The notes under the pieces: model-generated
Seen by the model: the letters and a program-made list of their open reading frames with translations, nothing else
What the model was told of the DNA's origin: nothing
Databases searched by the model: none
Origin: JBBPZA01 sp963728925
GTDB taxonomy: Bacteria; Actinomycetota; Thermoleophilia; Solirubrobacterales; Solirubrobacteraceae
Assembly (NCBI GenBank): GCA_963728925.1
Contig: CAVSMB010000015.1
Span: 62,001 to 126,000 of the forward strand
Reading direction: 5' to 3'
Length of the DNA: 64,000 nucleotides
Part shown: one piece after another, positions 7,904-16,001 of the stretch
Numbering within the stretch: the stretch's first letter is position 1
Layout: each line of letters starts with the position of its first letter
Made by a program: the position numbers and the translations under genes

Positions 7904-9559
7904 CTATCCGGGCGCGTCGGCCACGCTCGGCACTGCCTCGGGCTCCGCCTCCGTCTGCTCCTGCGCCGGGCGGTCGCCGCGCAGGAGCAGCAACGTGAGC
8001 ACGACGCCCAGCGCGGCCAGGCCGACCCCGAGCAGGAAGACCTCGTTGAGGGCGGCCGTGTAGGCGGCCTCGTAGACATCGGGGAGGCGGCCACGCGCCG
8101 ACGCTCCGACGGCGCGGGCGGCGGCCCCCACGTCGCCGTCCGCGAGCAGCGCGGCCGCGCGCCGCGCCGCGTCGCCGGCCACCCCGAGGTCGCCGAGGCG
8201 CTCGCGAAGGCCGCCCTCGAGCCTTCCCTCCAGCACCGCGCCGAGCGCGGCGATGCCGCCCGCGATGCCGAGCTGGCGCGCGGTGTTGTTGACCCCCGAG
8301 GCCATCCCGCTCCGCGAGGGCGGCACGGACGACAGCGCGGCGACGGTCATCGTCGGGTTGACCAGCCCGGCGCCGATGCCGAAGACCACGAGCCCGGGCA
8401 GCAGGTGCAGGGCGCCGTCGCCCGCTGCGACGCCGTGCATGAGCACGAGGCCGACGCCGTTGAGCGCGAGCCCTGCGGCCAGCGTCGTTCGCGTCCCGAA
8501 GCGGCGCGCGGCGGGCGCAGCGAGCAGCGACAGTGCGAACGCACCGATCGCGAAGGGCAGCAGGGCGAGGCCGGACTGCGTCGGCGAGAGGTCGACGACG
8601 TTGAGGAGGAAGAGCGAGATGTAGACGAGCGGGGCGAAGCCGGCCGCCGCGAAGAGCAGAGCGACGACGCTCGAGCCGACGAAGACGCGATTGCGCATGA
8701 GCTCGGGCGCGACGATCGGATGGGCGACGCGGTGCTCGGCGACCAGGAAGGCGAGGAGGAAGGCGACGCCGCCGAGCGCGCCGGCGACGACCACCGGGCT
8801 CCCCCACCCCAGCGCGTTGCCCCGCAGGAGCACGAAGACGAGGAGGAACAGACCGACGGTGAGAAGGCCGGTGCCGACCCAGTCGACGCCGGCGCTCTGG
8901 ACGTCGCGCGACTCGCGCAGATGGCGGACGCCGAGCACGAGGGTCGGCACGGCCAGGGCAACGCAGAAGGCGAACTCGGCGCGCCACCCGATCGTGTCGA
9001 CCAGCACCCCGCCGACCAGCGGGCCGAGCGCGATCGCGCCGGCGACGCTCGCGCCCCACACGCCGACCGCGCTGGCCCGCTGTGCGCCTGAGTACTCGGC
9101 CGCGATGAGCGCGAGGGCGCTGGGGAACATCGCCGCCGCGCCGAGCCCCTGGAGCACGCGACCGAGCACGAGCATCGCCGGAGAGCCCGCGACGGCGCAG
9201 ACCAGGCACGCGAGGGCGAAGCCGGCGAGGCCCGAGACGAAGAGCCGCTTGCGCCCGTAGCGGTCGCCCAGCCCGCCGCCGGCGAGCAGCAGCGAGGCGA
9301 GCACGAGCGCGTAGGCGGAGAGCACCCACTGCAGGTCCGTGAAGGACGCGCCGAGGTTCGCCGCTATGTCGGGCAGCGCGACGTTTGGGGCGGTGACGTT
9401 GAAGAGCAGCAGCGCCGAGGCGACGCAGACCACCAGGAGTGTCCAGCGCTGGCAGCGGATCCGCGCGGCGGCCGCCTCGCCCTCGGGCGCCGGGAAATGC
9501 CGGGCCTCGGGGTGAGGAGGGCACGCCCCCGTCCCGGCCGGAAGGACCACGCGGGCCAT
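7904..9559 (-). CDS. MFS transporter, DHA2 (EmrB/QacA) drug-efflux family
   Basis: The 551-aa protein has a short cytoplasmic N-terminus and about 14 hydrophobic helices, typical of the DHA2 drug:H+ antiporter family. Helix 1 begins WTLLVVCVASALLLFNVTAPNVALPDI; motif A follows helix 2 (GGLGDRYGRKRLFVSGL), and the antiporter motif C appears as VGVWGASVAGAIALGPLVGG. VPPSRSGMASGVNNTARQLG near helix 13 is also family-typical. It would export amphipathic compounds using proton motive force; the substrate is unknown. The C-terminal loop (about 440-500) is long, charged and Ala-rich. It is followed one base later by the PQQ-propeller gene and is divergent from the DMT transporter at 9643. Confidence 0.93.
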   Translation of the reverse strand: MARVVLPAGTGACPPHPEARHFPAPEGEAAAARIRCQRWTLLVVCVASALLLFNVTAPNVALPDIAANLGASFTDLQWVLSAYALVLASLLLAGGGLGDRYGRKRLFVSGLAGFALACLVCAVAGSPAMLVLGRVLQGLGAAAMFPSALALIAAEYSGAQRASAVGVWGASVAGAIALGPLVGGVLVDTIGWRAEFAFCVALAVPTLVLGVRHLRESRDVQSAGVDWVGTGLLTVGLFLLVFVLLRGNALGWGSPVVVAGALGGVAFLLAFLVAEHRVAHPIVAPELMRNRVFVGSSVVALLFAAAGFAPLVYISLFLLNVVDLSPTQSGLALLPFAIGAFALSLLAAPAARRFGTRTTLAAGLALNGVGLVLMHGVAAGDGALHLLPGLVVFGIGAGLVNPTMTVAALSSVPPSRSGMASGVNNTARQLGIAGGIAALGAVLEGRLEGGLRERLGDLGVAGDAARRAAALLADGDVGAAARAVGASARGRLPDVYEAAYTAALNEVFLLGVGLAALGVVLTLLLLRGDRPAQEQTEAEPEAVPSVADAPG

Positions 9560-9627
9560 GCGCTCGACCCTAGCGGCGAGGCCAACCCGCGCCGTCGACG
9601 CCCGCGGGCTCCCATCCCCGCGTGCTG

Positions 9628-9633
9628 TAGCGT
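9628..9633 (+). promoter_or_regulatory. -10 element TAGCGT, leaderless start of the DMT transporter
   Basis: TAGCGT fits the actinobacterial TANNNT -10 hexamer and ends 9 bases before the ATG at 9643, so transcription would begin at or next to the start codon. No Shine-Dalgarno sequence is present. Confidence 0.55.
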
Positions 9634-9642
9634 CGCGCGTAC

Positions 9643-10554
9643 ATGGCCGTCCTCCTCGCGCTCGCGGCGGCGCTGTGCTTCGCTGCGGGCACGGTGCTGC
9701 AGCAGAAGGTGGCGGCCCAGGCGTCTGGCGACGACGCGGTCAGCGCCGGCTTCCTCGTGCGGCTGGCGCGCGAGCCGCTGTGGCTGGCGGGCATCGCCGT
9801 GGACGGCCTGGGCTTCGTCTTCCAGGCCCTCGCGCTGAAGGTCGGGCAGCTGGCCGTCGTCCAGCCGCTGCTCGCCGCGACGATCGTCTTCGCGCTGCCG
9901 ATGGGCGCAGCGCTCACCGGCAAGCGGATCGGCCGCCGTGAGCTGATCGGGGCGCTCGCGGTGACCGGCGGGCTCGCGCTGTTCCTCGTGACGAGCAACC
10001 CGAGCGACGGGCGCGACGGGGCCCCACTCGGAGACTGGCTCCTTGCGGCCGCCGTCCTCGGGCCGCTGAGCGCGGCCCTCTTCCTGATCGGGATGCGCTC
10101 GCAGGGCCGCCGGCGCGCGACCTACTTCGGGCTCGCCGCCGGCGTGCTCTTCGGGGTCAGCGCGGCGCTCACCAAGACCACCGTCGACCAGTTGTCGGAG
10201 GGCATTCCCCACCTGGTGCTCTCCTGGCAGCTCTACGCGCTGATCGCCGTCGGCTACGCGAGCGTCAGCCTGAGCTCGGCGTCCCTGCAGACCGGCGAGC
10301 TCGCGCCGGCGATCGCCACCTCGATGGCCCTCGACCCGATCACGAGCCTCGTGCTCGGCGTGACGCTGTTCGAGGAGTCGCTGCGCAGTGGCGCGTTCGC
10401 CGTCGCCGCGGCGGTGGTCGGCCTCGGCGTCATGATCGGCGGCATCACGCTGCTGGCCGCAGACGAACGTGGTGACGGGCGTGCCCGAAGAAGATCGTCA
10501 GTCCGATCGCCCGCCAGGCCGGCAACCGCAGCCACGTCGCCGGAGGGAGGGTGA
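9643..10554 (+). CDS. DMT-superfamily (EamA-like) transporter
   Basis: This 303-aa protein has about ten hydrophobic helices. It opens MAVLLALAAALCFAAGTVLQ, with QLAVVQPLLAATIVFALPMG and PAIATSMALDPITSLVLGVT marking the two half-repeats, as in the NIPA/EamA type of drug-metabolite transporter. The substrate is unknown. The last 30 residues after LLAADERGDG are Arg/Ser/Pro-rich and unlike the family end; they run antisense over the permease scrap at 10445-10600, so the natural stop may have been lost when that DNA rearranged. A TANNNT element upstream suggests leaderless transcription. It is divergent from the DHA2 pump. Confidence 0.87.
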   Translation: MAVLLALAAALCFAAGTVLQQKVAAQASGDDAVSAGFLVRLAREPLWLAGIAVDGLGFVFQALALKVGQLAVVQPLLAATIVFALPMGAALTGKRIGRRELIGALAVTGGLALFLVTSNPSDGRDGAPLGDWLLAAAVLGPLSAALFLIGMRSQGRRRATYFGLAAGVLFGVSAALTKTTVDQLSEGIPHLVLSWQLYALIAVGYASVSLSSASLQTGELAPAIATSMALDPITSLVLGVTLFEESLRSGAFAVAAAVVGLGVMIGGITLLAADERGDGRARRRSSVRSPARPATAATSPEGG

Positions 10555-10600
10555 CCATCAGCGCCAGCGCGCTGATCGAGACCAGGTCGCCAAGCACGCT
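10445..10600 (-). pseudogene. C-terminal fragment of an APC-family amino-acid permease
   Basis: The minus strand reads GDLVSISALALMVTLPPATW then LRLPAWRAIGLTIFFGHARH and a stop at 10445. The LP-x2-TWLR-x4-W-x2-IGL-x3-F pattern matches the last helices of cationic amino-acid/APC permeases (canonical LNLPxxTWxRFxxWxxIGLxIYF). The part joining SIS to ALALM suggests a further internal loss. No start codon or upstream helices are present. It overlaps the tail of the DMT gene antisense. The N-terminal part of what may be the same gene is at 12690-12854, on the far side of the GMC gene. Confidence 0.6.
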
Positions 10601-10682
10601 GGCATCCCGCCGAATTGTGCCGACGCCCTGCGGGCGGTCAGCCGACTGCGGGCGGCCTCATCTACCTTGGACCTCAGGACAG

Positions 10683-12314
10683 CTACCCCAGCGCGGGGCC
10701 GTTACGGGCGGCGCGCTGGGCGGCGCCGGTGGCCGGCACTTGGGAGATCGTGTGCTCGGCGAGCGCGGTGATCGTCAGGCTCGGGTTCACACCTGGGTTG
10801 GCGGGCAGCGCCGAGCCATCGGTGATCAGTAGGTTCTGGTAGCCGAACACCTGGCCGTGCGCGTCGATAACGCCCTGGGAGGCGTCGCCGGCGATGACCG
10901 CGCCGCCGAGGATGTGCGCGGTCGTCGGAACGTTGAACAGCGCCTCAGTGGTTCCGCTCTGCGGGGTGCCGCCGATGCGCTCGGCCAGCCACTGCGCCGC
11001 GCGATTGGCGGCGGGGATGAACGTGGGGTTGGGGTTCGCGGCGTCCTGCTCGGTCGTGATCCGCACGCCGCCGCCGAAGCGCCGTGGGCGGGGCGTAAAC
11101 CGCAGCGCGCTGTCGACCGTCTGCATCACGAGCACGATCAGCGTACGCCGCGACCAGTTCGGCGTGGCGAGCAGGCGCGCGAAGCTCACGGGATGGCGGG
11201 CGATCGCGTCCAGCCAGCGCAGCGGCCGGGTGACCCGCGTGCCATCGCCCACCAGCGCGGTGAACATCGTTTTCATCGCGCCGCCGCCGCGCCCGTATGT
11301 CACCAGCTCGATGTGCGTGTCGGGATCCGGGTAGATGCTGGAGCTGATCGCCACCGAGGCGGTAAAGTCGCGCGCGTCGTCGGGCGCGGTGACGGCGACG
11401 ATCGACTCGCTGTTGGTGCGGACCAAGTGGCCGAGGCGCTCAGAGACGCGCGGTAGCGAACCGCGGTGCCGGCAGCTCGCCAGCAGCCGGTTGGTGCCCA
11501 GCGCGCCGGCGGCGAGAACGACGCCACCGGCGGTGATCGTCTCGCCTCGGCCACGCCGCAGCGCCCCGCTGCGCACGTGCGTGACCGCGTACCCCTCAGA
11601 CCCGTCGGCGGCGCCCAGCGGCCGCACGTCGGTGACCGTCCGCTCCGCGTCGATCCTCACCCCCAGGCGCTCGGCGAACCACAGATAGTTCTTCACCAGC
11701 GTGTTCTTGGCCCCGTGGCGGCAGCCGACCATGCACTCGCCGCAGCGGATGCAGCCGGTACGGGCCGGACCCTCCCCGCCGAAATACGGATCGGGGTGCT
11801 CAACGTCAGGCTCACCGAGATAGACGCCCACGCGTGTGTGGCCGTAGGTCTCCGCTACGCCCAGCTCCGCGGCGAGCTCGCGCAAGAGGATGTCGCCGTC
11901 GGAGTCGAACATCACGTCGGTCACGCCGAGCATCCGCTCAGCGGTGTCGTATCGCGGGGCGAGATCGGCCTTCCAGTCGGCCAGGTCGCGCCAGCGCGGG
12001 TCCTGAAAGAACGCGTCGCGGGCGCGATACAGCGTGTTGGCGTAGCCGAGGCTGCCGCCGCCGACGCCCGCGCCCGACACGATCAGGATGTCCGGGAACA
12101 GCGTCATCCGCATGATCCCGCGCAGGCCAAGCCGCGGCGCGAAGAAGTAGCGCCGGGCGTCCCAGGTGCTGCGCGCGAAGTCCTCATCGCGGAAGCGCAA
12201 CCCGCTCTCCAGCACCCGCACCGAGTAGCCCTTCTCGGCCAGCCGCAGCGCGGCGACGCTGCCGCCGAAGCCCGAGCCGATGACGACCCAATCGACATCC
12301 ATAGTCCGTGACAT
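10683..12314 (-). CDS. GMC-type FAD oxidoreductase, cholesterol-oxidase-like
   Basis: The ATG at 12314 gives MSRTMDVDWVVIGSGFGGSV, placing the FAD-binding GxGxxG at the N-terminus as usual; upstream residues to 12464 are Arg-rich non-family sequence. At 543 aa the length is normal. Family features are SGAGVGGGSLGYANTLY, the Cys-rich stretch TGCIRCGECMVGCRHGAKNT shared with cholesterol-oxidase-like members, AGALGTNRLL, and the C-terminal IDAHGQVFGYQNLLITDGSA with PANPGVNPSLTITALAE. It probably oxidises a hydroxyl on a sterol-like or other lipophilic substrate using FAD. No Tat or Sec signal is seen. It lies between two fragments of an amino-acid permease, suggesting insertion into or replacement of that gene. 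Substrate assignment is inference. Confidence 0.88.
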   Translation of the reverse strand: MSRTMDVDWVVIGSGFGGSVAALRLAEKGYSVRVLESGLRFRDEDFARSTWDARRYFFAPRLGLRGIMRMTLFPDILIVSGAGVGGGSLGYANTLYRARDAFFQDPRWRDLADWKADLAPRYDTAERMLGVTDVMFDSDGDILLRELAAELGVAETYGHTRVGVYLGEPDVEHPDPYFGGEGPARTGCIRCGECMVGCRHGAKNTLVKNYLWFAERLGVRIDAERTVTDVRPLGAADGSEGYAVTHVRSGALRRGRGETITAGGVVLAAGALGTNRLLASCRHRGSLPRVSERLGHLVRTNSESIVAVTAPDDARDFTASVAISSSIYPDPDTHIELVTYGRGGGAMKTMFTALVGDGTRVTRPLRWLDAIARHPVSFARLLATPNWSRRTLIVLVMQTVDSALRFTPRPRRFGGGVRITTEQDAANPNPTFIPAANRAAQWLAERIGGTPQSGTTEALFNVPTTAHILGGAVIAGDASQGVIDAHGQVFGYQNLLITDGSALPANPGVNPSLTITALAEHTISQVPATGAAQRAARNGPALG

Positions 12315-12689
12315 CGCCGTCCCCACCCTAGGCGATCGACGCGATCGATGAGTAGCGGGACGGGTCGTGGCAGCGTCCCCTTCGTGCTTTGCGGCCCTGC
12401 AGGGTCGGCTCTCAATAGATCGCGCGGGGCGGACCAGAGTGTCTTGCGGGGCTCGGGGGCTCAATCAGGCGGTCGGCCGCCGTAGGGGTGGCGAGGCCAT
12501 GACAACACGCGAGCTCGCTCGAGCGTCCGCGTCGCGCCGGGGTCGCGGGCGCACGCTTTGGAGTGCGCGGCGGGGCTCATGCCGCCAGCTTCTCTTTCGC
12601 GCTCGCGCGGCTGGGATGACCGCGACGATCTCGCCCTCGCTGGCGGCGTCGGGGTGAGCGGTCGGCCGGTCGAGGAGCAGCAGCGGCGT
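12315..12689. other. Intergenic stretch without a recognisable gene
   Basis: About 375 bp upstream of the GMC oxidoreductase. I see no convincing coding frame: codon-position GC is irregular and the small frames match nothing. The palindrome-like GCGATCG-A-CGCGATCG lies near 12332-12347 and might be part of the GMC promoter. The rest may be decayed permease sequence. Confidence 0.5.
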
Positions 12690-12854
12690 GTGCTCGAGGA
12701 ACGTGGTCACGAAGATGCCGGCGCCCACGACGCTCGCGACGCCCAGCGTCGTAAGGCTGAACGTCTCGACCTCGGCGGAGTCCAGGCGCCCTCGATCCAC
12801 CTCGGCCTGGTCGAGGACTGCTCCGAGCCGGCCGGGCTGGCGCGTCGCCGCCAT
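12690..12854 (-). pseudogene. N-terminal fragment of an APC-family amino-acid permease
   Basis: The minus strand from the ATG at 12854 reads MAATRQPGRLGAVLDQAEVD, then VETFSLTTLGVASVVGAGIF and VTTFLEHTP before losing similarity. The T-x-LGVASVVGAGIFV block is the first-helix glycine motif of APC transporters (LTMLGVGAIIGAGIFV). Only this helix survives; what follows is Pro/Arg-rich and not membrane-like. Its start codon overlaps the divergent ATG of the LysRS/MprF chimera. Same orientation as the C-terminal scrap at 10445. Confidence 0.6.
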
Positions 12855-15324
12855 GACCGGGATGATCCCAGCGGTGGGAGACGCCCGGATCAGCGCCCAC
12901 GGCGGTGCGCGGACCGAGGACGGGTTCGTCGCGCGTGAGCGCGAGCGCCGCCTGGCCAAGCTCGACGCGCTCGCCTCGCAGGGCATCACCCCCTATCCCG
13001 TCCGCTACGACCGCGACACGGCCGTCGGCGAGCTGCGCGGACGCTTCGCCGGCCTCGAGCCCGGCGCCGAGACCGACACGAGCGCGAGGCTCGCCGGGCG
13101 CGTGCTGCTGATCCGCCGTCACGGAGGACTCGTCTTCGCCGACGTGCACGACCAGACCGGGACGATCCAGCTGCTCGCCTCTCGCGACGACCTCGGCGCC
13201 GGCGCCCACGCGCGCTTCGCGCAGCTCGATCGCGGCGACTGGATCGGCGTGGAGGGCAGCGTCATGGCCACGCGCCGCGGCGAGCTGTCGCTGCGCGTGC
13301 GCGACTTCGCGCTGCTCTCCAAGGCCCTGCGAGCGCTCCCCGACAAGCATCTCGACCGCCTCGTCATGCTGATCGCCGGGGCGGAGGCGATCCGCGACGT
13401 CATCCTCTTCCCCGCCATGCGCCCAGAGGAGCGCGTCGGCGAGCGTGCCTCGCACGCGGGCCTCTCCTCCGAGCGCGTCCCGTCGGCGGCTACGCTCGCG
13501 GCGCAGGCGCACGAAGCCGCGTCGGCGGACGGGGCCGCGCCGGGAGAGGCCGCGCCCGGAGAGGCCGGGCGCGCGGGTCACGCCGCGGCGGCGGCCAGGG
13601 CCTCGGCCCCACTCGCGCGGGCTGCAACCGTCGCCCTCCCCCGCCCCGGCACGGTCCGGCTGCTCGCGTGGCTCACCGCACTCGCCGGCGTGTTCTCTCT
13701 GCTCCCCCTGCTCCCCGTCTTGCGCGACAGCCTCGGGCTCGTCGACGACGACCTGCTCTCGTCCTCGGGGCGCGCGGCCGCGCACGTCGCCACCGTGCTC
13801 ATCGGCCTGCTGCTCATCCACGTCGCGCCCCAGCTCGCGCGCCGCAAACGCCGCGCGTGGGTGGTGGCGCTCGTGCTCTTCGCCGCCGGCGCGGCGCTCC
13901 ACGTGCTCAAGGGGCCCGATCCGCTGGCCGTTCTGGCCGCGGTCGCGATGCTCGTCGCGCTCGTGTGGTTCCGCGTGGCGTTCTTCGCCCGCGGCGACCC
14001 CGCCTCGCTGCTCTCCGTGCTGCGCTTCGTGCCGACCTACCTCGCCGCGGTGCTCGCCTTCGGCGTCGTGTCTCTGCTCATCGAGCAGGACAAGGTGTCC
14101 CCCGGGCTCACCGTCGGCGGCGTGCTGCGGACCGTGTTCGGCGGCCTCGTGGGGCTGAACGGGCCCTACACCTACTCGGGGCCCTTCTTCGACGACTTCT
14201 TCGGAGCGGCGCTGCTCGCGCTCGGCATCGCCGGGCTCGCCATCACCTGCGTGCTCGTCTTCCGCAGCGTGACCCAAGGCAATGCTCCCAGCGTCGCCGA
14301 CCGCGACCGCGCTCGCGAGCTCGTGCGCCGCTACGGCTCGGACACGCTCGCGCCCTTCGCGCTGCGCAGCGACAACAGCTACTTCTTCGCGAGCGACGGG
14401 GAGGCGATGATCGCCTACTCGTTCGTCGCGGGCTACGCGCTCGTCGCGGCCGATCCCGTCGGCGCGCCGGCCTCAGTGCCGCTGGTCCTCGACGAGTTCC
14501 TCGGCTTCTGCCGCGCTCGCGCCTGGCACGTCGCCTTCCTGGCCGTGCGCGAGGCCGACCTTCCGCTCTACCGGCGCTACGGCTTCACCAGCGTCTACCT
14601 CGGCGACGAGGCCATCATCCGCTGTGACAGCTTCACCCTCGAGGGCGCGGCGATGAAGCAGGCGCGCGCGGCGGTCAAGCGCGTCGGCCGCGACCATCAC
14701 TTCCGCCTCGTGCGCGCGACCGACGCCTCGCCTGCCCTGCGCGCGCAGCTCAACGAGATGCGCGAGCGCTGGCGCGGCAAGGCGCCCGAGCGCGGCTTCA
14801 CGATGGAGCTCGGCTGCGGCGTGAAGGGCGAGGACCCCGACTTCCTCCTCGCTCTCGCTCTCGACCACGACGAGCGCCCGGTGGGCTTCCTGCGCCTCGT
14901 GCCCTGCTACGGGGACGACCCCGGGTCCTCGCTGGACCTCATGCAGCGCGAGCCCGACGCCCCGAACGGCGTGACCGAGTTCCTGATCGCGAACGCGGCC
15001 CTCGCGCTCGGCGAGCGCGGCTTCCGGAGGCTGTCCATGAACTTCGCGGCGTGGGGCCGGCTGTTCGACTCGAGCGCTTCCTTGTCGTTTCCCCAGCGGG
15101 CCCTCAAAGCCGTGGCCGAGGCGCTCAACCCGTTCTTGCAGATCAAGTCGCTGCGCGACTTCAATGAGAAGTTCGCCCCCGCGTGGCTGCCGCGCTCGAT
15201 CGTGATCGAGGATCCCTCCGCGATGGCCCGCGTGGGCCTGCTGTACGCCAGCGTCGAGGGCTTCCTCACCCTGCCGGTGGTCGGGCGCTACCTCGTCCCG
15301 CCGCTGCGCTCGGACGCGGGCTGA
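12853..15324 (+). CDS. LysRS anticodon-domain remnant fused to MprF-like lysyl-phosphatidylglycerol synthase
   Basis: 823 aa. Residues about 30-166 are the N-terminal OB-fold of class II lysyl-tRNA synthetase (RERERRLAKLDALASQGITP; the OB-fold block through LLIRRHGGLVFADVHDQTG; the LSKALRALPDK end). At nucleotide 13351 this joins LDRLVMLIAGAEAIRDVILF then PAMRPEE, the extreme C-terminus of LysRS, so the aminoacylation core of about 330 residues is missing in frame. An Ala/Glu-rich linker (about 190-255), some seven membrane helices (about 260-485) and a DUF2156 catalytic domain (about 490-815, NAPSVADRDRARELVRRYG to the family end) follow, as in MprF/LysX, which transfers lysine from Lys-tRNA to phosphatidylglycerol. 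The transferase half looks intact; the synthetase half cannot charge tRNA. Mycobacterial LysX has the opposite order. Start alternatives: ATG 12862, GTG 12871. Confidence 0.85.
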   Translation: MTGMIPAVGDARISAHGGARTEDGFVARERERRLAKLDALASQGITPYPVRYDRDTAVGELRGRFAGLEPGAETDTSARLAGRVLLIRRHGGLVFADVHDQTGTIQLLASRDDLGAGAHARFAQLDRGDWIGVEGSVMATRRGELSLRVRDFALLSKALRALPDKHLDRLVMLIAGAEAIRDVILFPAMRPEERVGERASHAGLSSERVPSAATLAAQAHEAASADGAAPGEAAPGEAGRAGHAAAAARASAPLARAATVALPRPGTVRLLAWLTALAGVFSLLPLLPVLRDSLGLVDDDLLSSSGRAAAHVATVLIGLLLIHVAPQLARRKRRAWVVALVLFAAGAALHVLKGPDPLAVLAAVAMLVALVWFRVAFFARGDPASLLSVLRFVPTYLAAVLAFGVVSLLIEQDKVSPGLTVGGVLRTVFGGLVGLNGPYTYSGPFFDDFFGAALLALGIAGLAITCVLVFRSVTQGNAPSVADRDRARELVRRYGSDTLAPFALRSDNSYFFASDGEAMIAYSFVAGYALVAADPVGAPASVPLVLDEFLGFCRARAWHVAFLAVREADLPLYRRYGFTSVYLGDEAIIRCDSFTLEGAAMKQARAAVKRVGRDHHFRLVRATDASPALRAQLNEMRERWRGKAPERGFTMELGCGVKGEDPDFLLALALDHDERPVGFLRLVPCYGDDPGSSLDLMQREPDAPNGVTEFLIANAALALGERGFRRLSMNFAAWGRLFDSSASLSFPQRALKAVAEALNPFLQIKSLRDFNEKFAPAWLPRSIVIEDPSAMARVGLLYASVEGFLTLPVVGRYLVPPLRSDAG

Positions 15325-15951
15325 GAACCCGCCGGCGCGCGGTGAGGAGCAGGAAGCCGGCGCCCAGCGCGAACGCCACCGGATGCTCGATCGCGTACCA
15401 GTCGAAGGAGAACGGAAGCACGACCAGGAACGCGGCCAGCGTCGCGGCGGCGATGAGCCGGTCGGCCCGCGTCCCGGAGCCGTCGCGGATCCGCAGCAGA
15501 GCGCCCGCGAACAGCGCCCCGACGGTGCCGGCGACCGACGCACGAGATGCCGAAGTCGCGCCGGTCGGTGACCCGCTCGGCCTGCGCCCAGCCCGCCGCC
15601 AGGGCGACGGCCATGACCGCGTAGGCGATCAGCGCCGAGCCGACGTGGCCCGACAGCGCCGCGCCCCACCACGCGCGGATCCCGTGGCGCGCGACGACGA
15701 GCGCGGCGATCGCGGCGGCGACGGCGATCTGCGCGAGCGGCAAGTCGCCGTCGACGACCAGGGCCGCTGGAGAGCAGCCGTTCGAGCTGGCCGCGCGCGA
15801 CCGAGAGCGGCATCGAGGCGACGTCGCCGGGATCGATACCGCCGAACAGCCCCGGCCAGACGAGGATGAGCACGAGCGCGGCGAAGTAGGCGAGCGCGAG
15901 CGCCACGAGCGCCCGGTCGACCCGCCGTGCCCCGTTCCGCCATCCCGCCAT
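15266..15951 (-). pseudogene. Rhomboid-like (Rhomboid_2 type) membrane protein with two frameshifts
   Basis: From the ATG at 15951 the first frame reads MAGWRNGARRVDRALVALAL, a membrane helix, and ends near GQLERLLSSG. One extra base near 15771 moves it to LVVDGDLPLAQIAVAAAIAA, then ALSGHVGSALIAY and RRDFGISC. A second extra base near 15534 moves it to VAGTVGALFAGALLRIRDGS, ending YAIEHPVAFALGAGFLLL. Joined, the pieces give about six helices with the GHVGSAL, DFGIS and EHPVA blocks that I associate with actinobacterial rhomboid-like proteins; catalytic activity is unclear. Both shifts are single-base gains, so either the gene is dead or the sequence carries indel errors. Its 3' end overlaps the MprF chimera tail to tail by 59 bp. 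Confidence 0.65.
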
Positions 15952-15988
15952 CCACCGGACGCTAGTAGTGGCCGGCGGCCCGGGCTCG

Positions 15989-15994
15989 TAGAGT
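15989..15994 (+). promoter_or_regulatory. -10 element TAGAGT, leaderless start of the SIS gene
   Basis: TANNNT hexamer ending 7 bases before the ATG at 16002, with no Shine-Dalgarno sequence between. Same arrangement as at 9628, 18709 and 51697. Confidence 0.55.
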
Positions 15995-16001
15995 CCGCGC
16001 C

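Noticed and set aside
12315..12464. N-terminal extension of the GMC oxidoreductase to 12464
   Set aside because: Adds 50 Arg-rich residues ahead of the FAD motif that the family places at the N-terminus.
12688..12852. Upstream extension of the LysRS/MprF frame to 12688
   Set aside because: The extra residues are Arg/Thr/Ser-rich and antisense to the permease scrap; ATG 12853 fits the LysRS N-terminus better.
12577..14277. 566-codon minus-strand frame opposite the LysRS/MprF gene
   Set aside because: Asp/Glu/His/Gly-rich translation typical of an antisense frame; the plus frame carries all conserved motifs.
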